From Campylobacteraceae bacterium (GTDB lineage Bacteria; Campylobacterota; Campylobacteria; Campylobacterales; Sulfurospirillaceae), in assembly GCA_019162915.1 (NCBI GenBank), contig JAFLKZ010000072.1:1-10306 (forward strand): a stretch of DNA of 10,306 nt, written 5' to 3'. The position numbers were made by a program, and so were the translations under genes. The notes beneath the pieces were generated by a model. The model saw nothing but the letters and a program-made list of their open reading frames with translations. It was not told the DNA's origin and did no database searches. Positions 8,155 to 10,306 of the stretch are shown here, piece by piece. The first letter of the stretch is position 1. Every line of letters begins with the position of its first letter.

Positions 8155-8172
8155 TTGGGGCTTTTGCCCCAA
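8155..8172 (+). terminator. GC-rich hairpin after mqo, terminator or processing stem
   Basis: The stretch TTGGGGC-TTTT-GCCCCAA forms a perfect 7-bp stem with a 4-base loop, starting eight bases after the mqo stop. It is the most GC-rich stem in an AT-rich region. Only a weak T-tract follows (ATCTTTC), so it may terminate partially or protect the mRNA 3' end rather than stop all transcription into the methyltransferase gene. Confidence 0.55.
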
Positions 8173-8196
8173 ATCTTTCAAGACAAAAGACACATC

Positions 8197-8883
8197 ATGA
8201 ACCCTCTTGACCTTTATGCAAAAATAGAGCCACTTATTGGCTTTGACGAACAATATGAAAAACTCTATCAAATCTATCTTGACTGGCTAAAATCTTTACA
8301 TGTAAAAACTATTTTAGATGTAGGTTGTGGTAATGGAAAGTTTTTAAACCATCTCCAAAAAAATGGATTTAATGCACAAGGGATAGAGCGAAGTTTGCAT
8401 ATGGTTGAGCGTTCCCTTAGTCTGGGCGTTGAGGCGAGTACAAAAGAGTTAAAAGAATTTCCACGTGGTTCATTTGATTGTGTTGTGGCTATTGCAGATG
8501 TTTTAAACTATATTCCCTCCGATGAAGTTGGGCTGTTTTTTGAAGAAGTCAGTGGTGTTTTAAAAAGTGGTGGCTACTTTTTATGTGATGTCAATACGCT
8601 TCATGGTTTTGAAAGTGTTGCTGATGGCGTTATGGCAAAAGAAAAAGACAATCTTTTTTTATGTGTAGAAGCGACGTATGAAGATAAACAATTGCAAACA
8701 TATATCACTTTATTTGAAAAAGAAGGTGACCTTTACCATAAAGAACAAGGCTCTATCACCCAATATTTTCATTCTCAAACGTTTCTTAAAAAAATAGGTA
8801 TCTTTAAATTTTGCACAACAAAATCTGTATCTCTCTTTGGTAGAGAGTCGGACAAGACGATAATGCTACTTCAAAAAAAATAA
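8197..8883 (+). CDS. Class I SAM-dependent methyltransferase, substrate unknown
   Basis: This is a 228-residue soluble protein with the Rossmann-like methyltransferase fold. SAM-binding motif I is ILDVGCGNGKF (DVGCGNG at 41-47). The ribose-contacting acid is probably the E in QGIERS about 20 residues later. VVAIADVLNYI carries the motif after strand 4, and LKSGGYFLCDVNT the post-strand-5 block. This arrangement is of the Methyltransf_11/25 kind, which acts on small molecules or quinone- or lipid-like substrates, but nothing shows the acceptor. An in-frame TTG at 8155 would add 14 residues, but it falls inside the hairpin stem and has no Shine-Dalgarno, so I chose the ATG at 8197, although its own Shine-Dalgarno is weak. 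It is 50 bases after mqo and probably depends partly on readthrough of the hairpin. It converges with the minus-strand gene, leaving three bases between the stops. Confidence 0.88.
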   Translation: MNPLDLYAKIEPLIGFDEQYEKLYQIYLDWLKSLHVKTILDVGCGNGKFLNHLQKNGFNAQGIERSLHMVERSLSLGVEASTKELKEFPRGSFDCVVAIADVLNYIPSDEVGLFFEEVSGVLKSGGYFLCDVNTLHGFESVADGVMAKEKDNLFLCVEATYEDKQLQTYITLFEKEGDLYHKEQGSITQYFHSQTFLKKIGIFKFCTTKSVSLFGRESDKTIMLLQKK

Positions 8884-8897
8884 AACTTATAAGTTTT
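8882..8897. terminator. Short palindrome at the convergent gene ends, possible bidirectional terminator
   Basis: AAAACTTATAAGTTTT is a perfect 16-base palindrome covering the stop codons of both convergent genes. It is AT-rich and so weak as a hairpin. Read on the minus strand it is followed by a T-run (the A-run at 8873-8880), as an intrinsic terminator would be. On the plus strand the T-run is only the GTTTT of the stem itself. Confidence 0.4.
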
Positions 8898-9345
8898 GTA
8901 ATAAAGAACTTAAAGTAGTATTGTTTGTTTTAGTTTTATTGCTCGTTTGTATTTCTTCTAATAACTGCTTTTTATAATCACTCAGCATGCTGTCCAGCGT
9001 TTGTAAAGCAGTTTTCTTCTCTTCACCTGCAAGTGGAGGCTGAGTTGAATCTCCAAGTCCTAACGAATCCATAAGTTCTTGTTTCTTTTTCTCTAAAAGA
9101 GTTTCAATTTTTTCAAAATTTTGTTCTTGTAAAAAAGTGAGCGCTCCTCTCGAGCTTAACTCTCTTTTAAAATCTTCTACCGCAGCATCAGTTTGTACAT
9201 TAGTCGTTTCTTGCTGGGATTTGAGGTTGTCGATAAGTTGACGTTGAAGTTCAGTTTCAAAATTAGCCGTTGAGGGAACTTCTTTCGTATTTGCTAGTGT
9301 GTTTAGCATTGTTTGGTTCATAAGTGCATCAGCATTGATGGTCAT
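8887..9345 (-). CDS. Hydrophilic helical protein of unknown function with a sigma54 promoter, possibly flagellum-associated
   Basis: I do not recognise a named family. The 152-residue protein has no signal peptide and no membrane helix. Its N-terminal ~25 residues are rich in N, T, L, M and A and look unstructured, as in many flagellar proteins and flagellar type III secretion substrates. Three charged helical stretches follow: about 26-62, about 72-98 (ALTFLQEQNFEKIETLLEKK), and about 110-136 (TALQTLDSMLSDYKKQLLEE). A Thr/Asn-rich linker and SSLLQNL close it. The start is firm: AAAGGAG lies just upstream on the minus strand (about 9351-9357), and a -24/-12 promoter is about 35 bases upstream. 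In Campylobacter and Helicobacter, sigma54 mainly drives middle and late flagellar genes, and C. jejuni makes small flagellum-co-expressed proteins near mqo; I recall Cj0391c, but cannot confirm homology. A flagellum-linked role is therefore inference. It is the only minus-strand gene here. Confidence 0.8.
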   Translation of the reverse strand: MTINADALMNQTMLNTLANTKEVPSTANFETELQRQLIDNLKSQQETTNVQTDAAVEDFKRELSSRGALTFLQEQNFEKIETLLEKKKQELMDSLGLGDSTQPPLAGEEKKTALQTLDSMLSDYKKQLLEEIQTSNKTKTNNTTLSSLLQNL

Positions 9346-9376
9346 AAAAACTCCTTTAGTATTCTTACCACATTAC

Positions 9377-9394
9377 AAGCAAAAATAATTCCTT
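9377..9394 (-). promoter_or_regulatory. Sigma54 (RpoN) -24/-12 promoter for the minus-strand gene
   Basis: Read on the minus strand, the sequence is AGGAATTATTTTTGCTT. GG (9392-9391) and GC (9380-9379) are separated by exactly ten bases, and the -12 block TTGCTT is a perfect match. The Campylobacter-type consensus is close to GGAAC-N5-TTGCTT. The predicted start near 9367 leaves a leader of about 20 bases containing AAAGGAG before the ATG. No competing sigma70 -10 hexamer is obvious in this orientation. Confidence 0.7.
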
Positions 9395-9410
9395 TCTGGT
9401 TTATGCTAAA

Positions 9411-9502
9411 ATAATAGACTTCTATCCAAAATTATATCGTGAGGCTCAGACCAACGGGAGGATTTGTCCTCTAAGAGATAATTTTGGATAGAAGTCTATT
9501 AT
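9411..9502. repeat. 92-base element with 25-bp perfect inverted arms
   Basis: The arms at 9411-9435 and 9478-9502 are exact reverse complements (left arm begins ATAATAGACTTCTATCC). After one A-G mismatch, two more base pairs extend the stem. The 42-base centre is about 52% G+C (22 of 42), well above its surroundings, and holds a second hairpin, GAGGA-TTTG-TCCTC, at 9458-9471. TA lies at matching positions in both arms (9412-9413 and 9500-9501), compatible with a TA target duplication, although any palindrome containing TA would show this. The element could be a MITE-like remnant, a structured RNA or leader of the acetyltransferase gene, or a cruciform insulating divergent genes. The right arm ends in TATTAT (9497-9502), a possible -10 box for the next gene. 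It has no coding capacity. Confidence 0.9.
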
Positions 9503-9526
9503 AAAAAATACGATTAAGGAATAATA

Positions 9527-9985
9527 ATGCAAGTTCAAGAGGCAGATTTTTGCGATATACCTTCTTTATGCATACTTTTAAATACATTATTTTCCAAAGA
9601 AATGGAATTCATACCAGACTTTGAAACGCAGAAAAATGGCTTAGAATTAATTTTGAACAATGAGCAAATGGGTAAGTTATTTGTTCTCAAACATGAGGAT
9701 AAAGTGATTGGTATGGTGAATTTACTTTTTACTATTAGTACCGCACTTGGTGGGAAAGTAGCACTTCTTGAAGATATGGTGGTTGAGCCTCTATGGCATA
9801 ATCAAGGCGGTGGCACTTTGCTACTGACCCATGCAATTGTGTATGCCCAAAAGCTTACATGTAAAAGAATTACATTGCAAAGTGATGTGGACAATGTAGC
9901 TGCGCATCGTTTTTATAAACGATTTGGCTTTGAGCTTTCTGGGATGAAGACATTAAAACTACACCTTCTAAAAGAAGAACTTTAG
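9527..9985 (+). CDS. GNAT-family N-acetyltransferase
   Basis: This is a 152-residue cytosolic acetyl-CoA-dependent acyltransferase of unknown acceptor. The core GNAT motif A is LLEDMVVEPLWHNQGGGTLLL, where NQGGGTLL (92-99) takes the place of the Q/RxxGxG/A pyrophosphate-binding loop; it is followed by the helix LTHAIVYAQKL. Motif B is TLQSDVDNVAAHRFYKRFGF (about 116-135), the usual N-x-x-A-x-x-F-Y-x-x-x-G-F pattern. The length is typical for a single-domain GNAT. The ATG is preceded by AAGGA at 9516-9520, six bases upstream. The only promoter candidate is TATTAT at the end of the inverted-repeat element, so that element probably lies in or next to this gene's control region. Downstream, a new promoter and exported protein begin on the same strand. 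Confidence 0.92.
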   Translation: MQVQEADFCDIPSLCILLNTLFSKEMEFIPDFETQKNGLELILNNEQMGKLFVLKHEDKVIGMVNLLFTISTALGGKVALLEDMVVEPLWHNQGGGTLLLTHAIVYAQKLTCKRITLQSDVDNVAAHRFYKRFGFELSGMKTLKLHLLKEEL

Positions 9986-10004
9986 CAAGTTTTTGTGTAT
10001 ACTT

Positions 10005-10026
10005 TATAATAGATTTTAGAAAAGGA
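10005..10026 (+). promoter_or_regulatory. Probable -10 box and Shine-Dalgarno for the 3'-edge gene
   Basis: TATAAT at 10005-10010 follows a T-rich stretch, and AAAGGA at 10021-10026 lies six bases before the proposed TTG start at 10033. If this promoter is used, the leader is very short, about 15 bases. Confidence 0.5.
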
Positions 10027-10032
10027 TTTTTT

Positions 10033-10306
10033 TTGGGAAGAAGAATTTTTATAACCCTATTGTTTGTTTTTTTTACTTTAAACGTCAACGCTGCCAATGA
10101 TGAGTTTGCCATTTATAAAGAAGTAGTCCAAAAAATAAAAGAAGAATCCATTAATCCCATAGAAGATAAACGTTTTATGGATGGTTGTTTGGATGGCGTT
10201 GTTAATATCGTTGATAAAAATGGAAATTATCTCAATGAAGAAGAATATGAGGCATTTTACGATATTTCAAAAAGCGCAGATTTGGGGATGTCTCTTTTTC
10301 AACGAG
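10033..10306 (+). CDS. N-terminus of an exported protein resembling S41 (Ctp-like) peptidases, cut by the window edge
   Basis: The frame is open from the TTG at 10033 to the end of the window (91 codons). It encodes a classic signal peptide: GRRIF, then the hydrophobic run ITLLFVFFTL, then NVNAAND with cleavage likely after NAA, so the mature protein should be periplasmic or outer-membrane-bound. The mature part reads as a helical region (EFAIYKEVVQKIKEES), then FMDGCLDGVVNIVDKNGNYL, then NEEEYEAFYDIS and LGMSLFQR. This order resembles the start of carboxy-terminal processing peptidases, where GMLxxLDxxSxYL, a (D/N)EExxxF helix and GxGI(E) precede the PDZ domain. The catalytic serine and lysine would lie beyond the window, so neither activity nor family can be confirmed. 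No in-frame ATG lies nearer than codon ~50, and Shine-Dalgarno spacing supports the TTG. Confidence 0.7.
   Translation, partial: MGRRIFITLLFVFFTLNVNAANDEFAIYKEVVQKIKEESINPIEDKRFMDGCLDGVVNIVDKNGNYLNEEEYEAFYDISKSADLGMSLFQR

Noticed and set aside
8155..8196. Extended methyltransferase start at TTG 8155
   Set aside because: The codon is part of a perfect hairpin stem, has no Shine-Dalgarno, and the extra residues are not needed for the fold.
9411..9502. Integron attC site or known riboswitch as an explanation for the inverted repeat
   Set aside because: There are no R/L box sequences (GTT...AAC) in the expected places and I could not match the centre to any riboswitch class I know; no integrase or cassette array is nearby.
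9870..10112. Minus-strand open frame across the acetyltransferase end and next gene
   Set aside because: It overlaps two plus-strand coding regions with good motifs and has no translation signals.

Overview
The window looks like an ordinary chromosomal stretch of a Campylobacterota (Epsilonproteobacteria) genome. A free-living, Sulfurospirillum- or Arcobacter-like member is my best guess, but the genus is inference. The grounds are AT-rich DNA with tightly packed genes, a murC / small membrane protein / mutS2 cluster that matches the order I recall from Helicobacter pylori and Campylobacter jejuni, an Mqo of the short epsilon type, and a promoter of the Campylobacter sigma54 (RpoN) kind in front of a small minus-strand gene. 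I see no phage, CRISPR array, rRNA or tRNA.

Layout, left to right. (1) Bases 1-3532 hold a cell-wall/DNA-maintenance operon: the 3' three quarters of murC, a 114-residue two-helix membrane protein and mutS2. Each gene overlaps the next by one base (TAATG). (2) A short promoter gap leads to a second operon at 3607-6729: a membrane-bound protein with a degenerate GGDEF and a complete EAL domain, then dapE (GTG start), then ridA, which overlaps dapE by four bases. (3) A clear promoter precedes mqo (6806-8146), which is followed by a GC-rich hairpin and a class I methyltransferase gene (8197-8883). (4) Facing it is a minus-strand gene for a 152-residue hydrophilic, helical protein, preceded by a strong Shine-Dalgarno and a -24/-12 sigma54 promoter, which suggests flagellum-linked expression. 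(5) Between that promoter and a plus-strand GNAT acetyltransferase lies a 92-base element with 25-bp perfect inverted arms and a GC-richer centre containing its own small hairpin. (6) The window ends in the start of an exported protein resembling the N-terminus of S41/Ctp peptidases, with a TTG start.

Functionally, murC and dapE both feed peptidoglycan synthesis (DapE supplies diaminopimelate and lysine), RidA protects amino-acid metabolism from reactive enamines, and Mqo feeds electrons from malate into the quinone pool. The EAL protein and the sigma54-type gene point to c-di-GMP and motility control. The least explained items are the 92-base inverted-repeat element, the sigma54-type gene of unknown function, and a palindromic octamer (TACATGTA) that recurs inside coding regions in two different reading frames.
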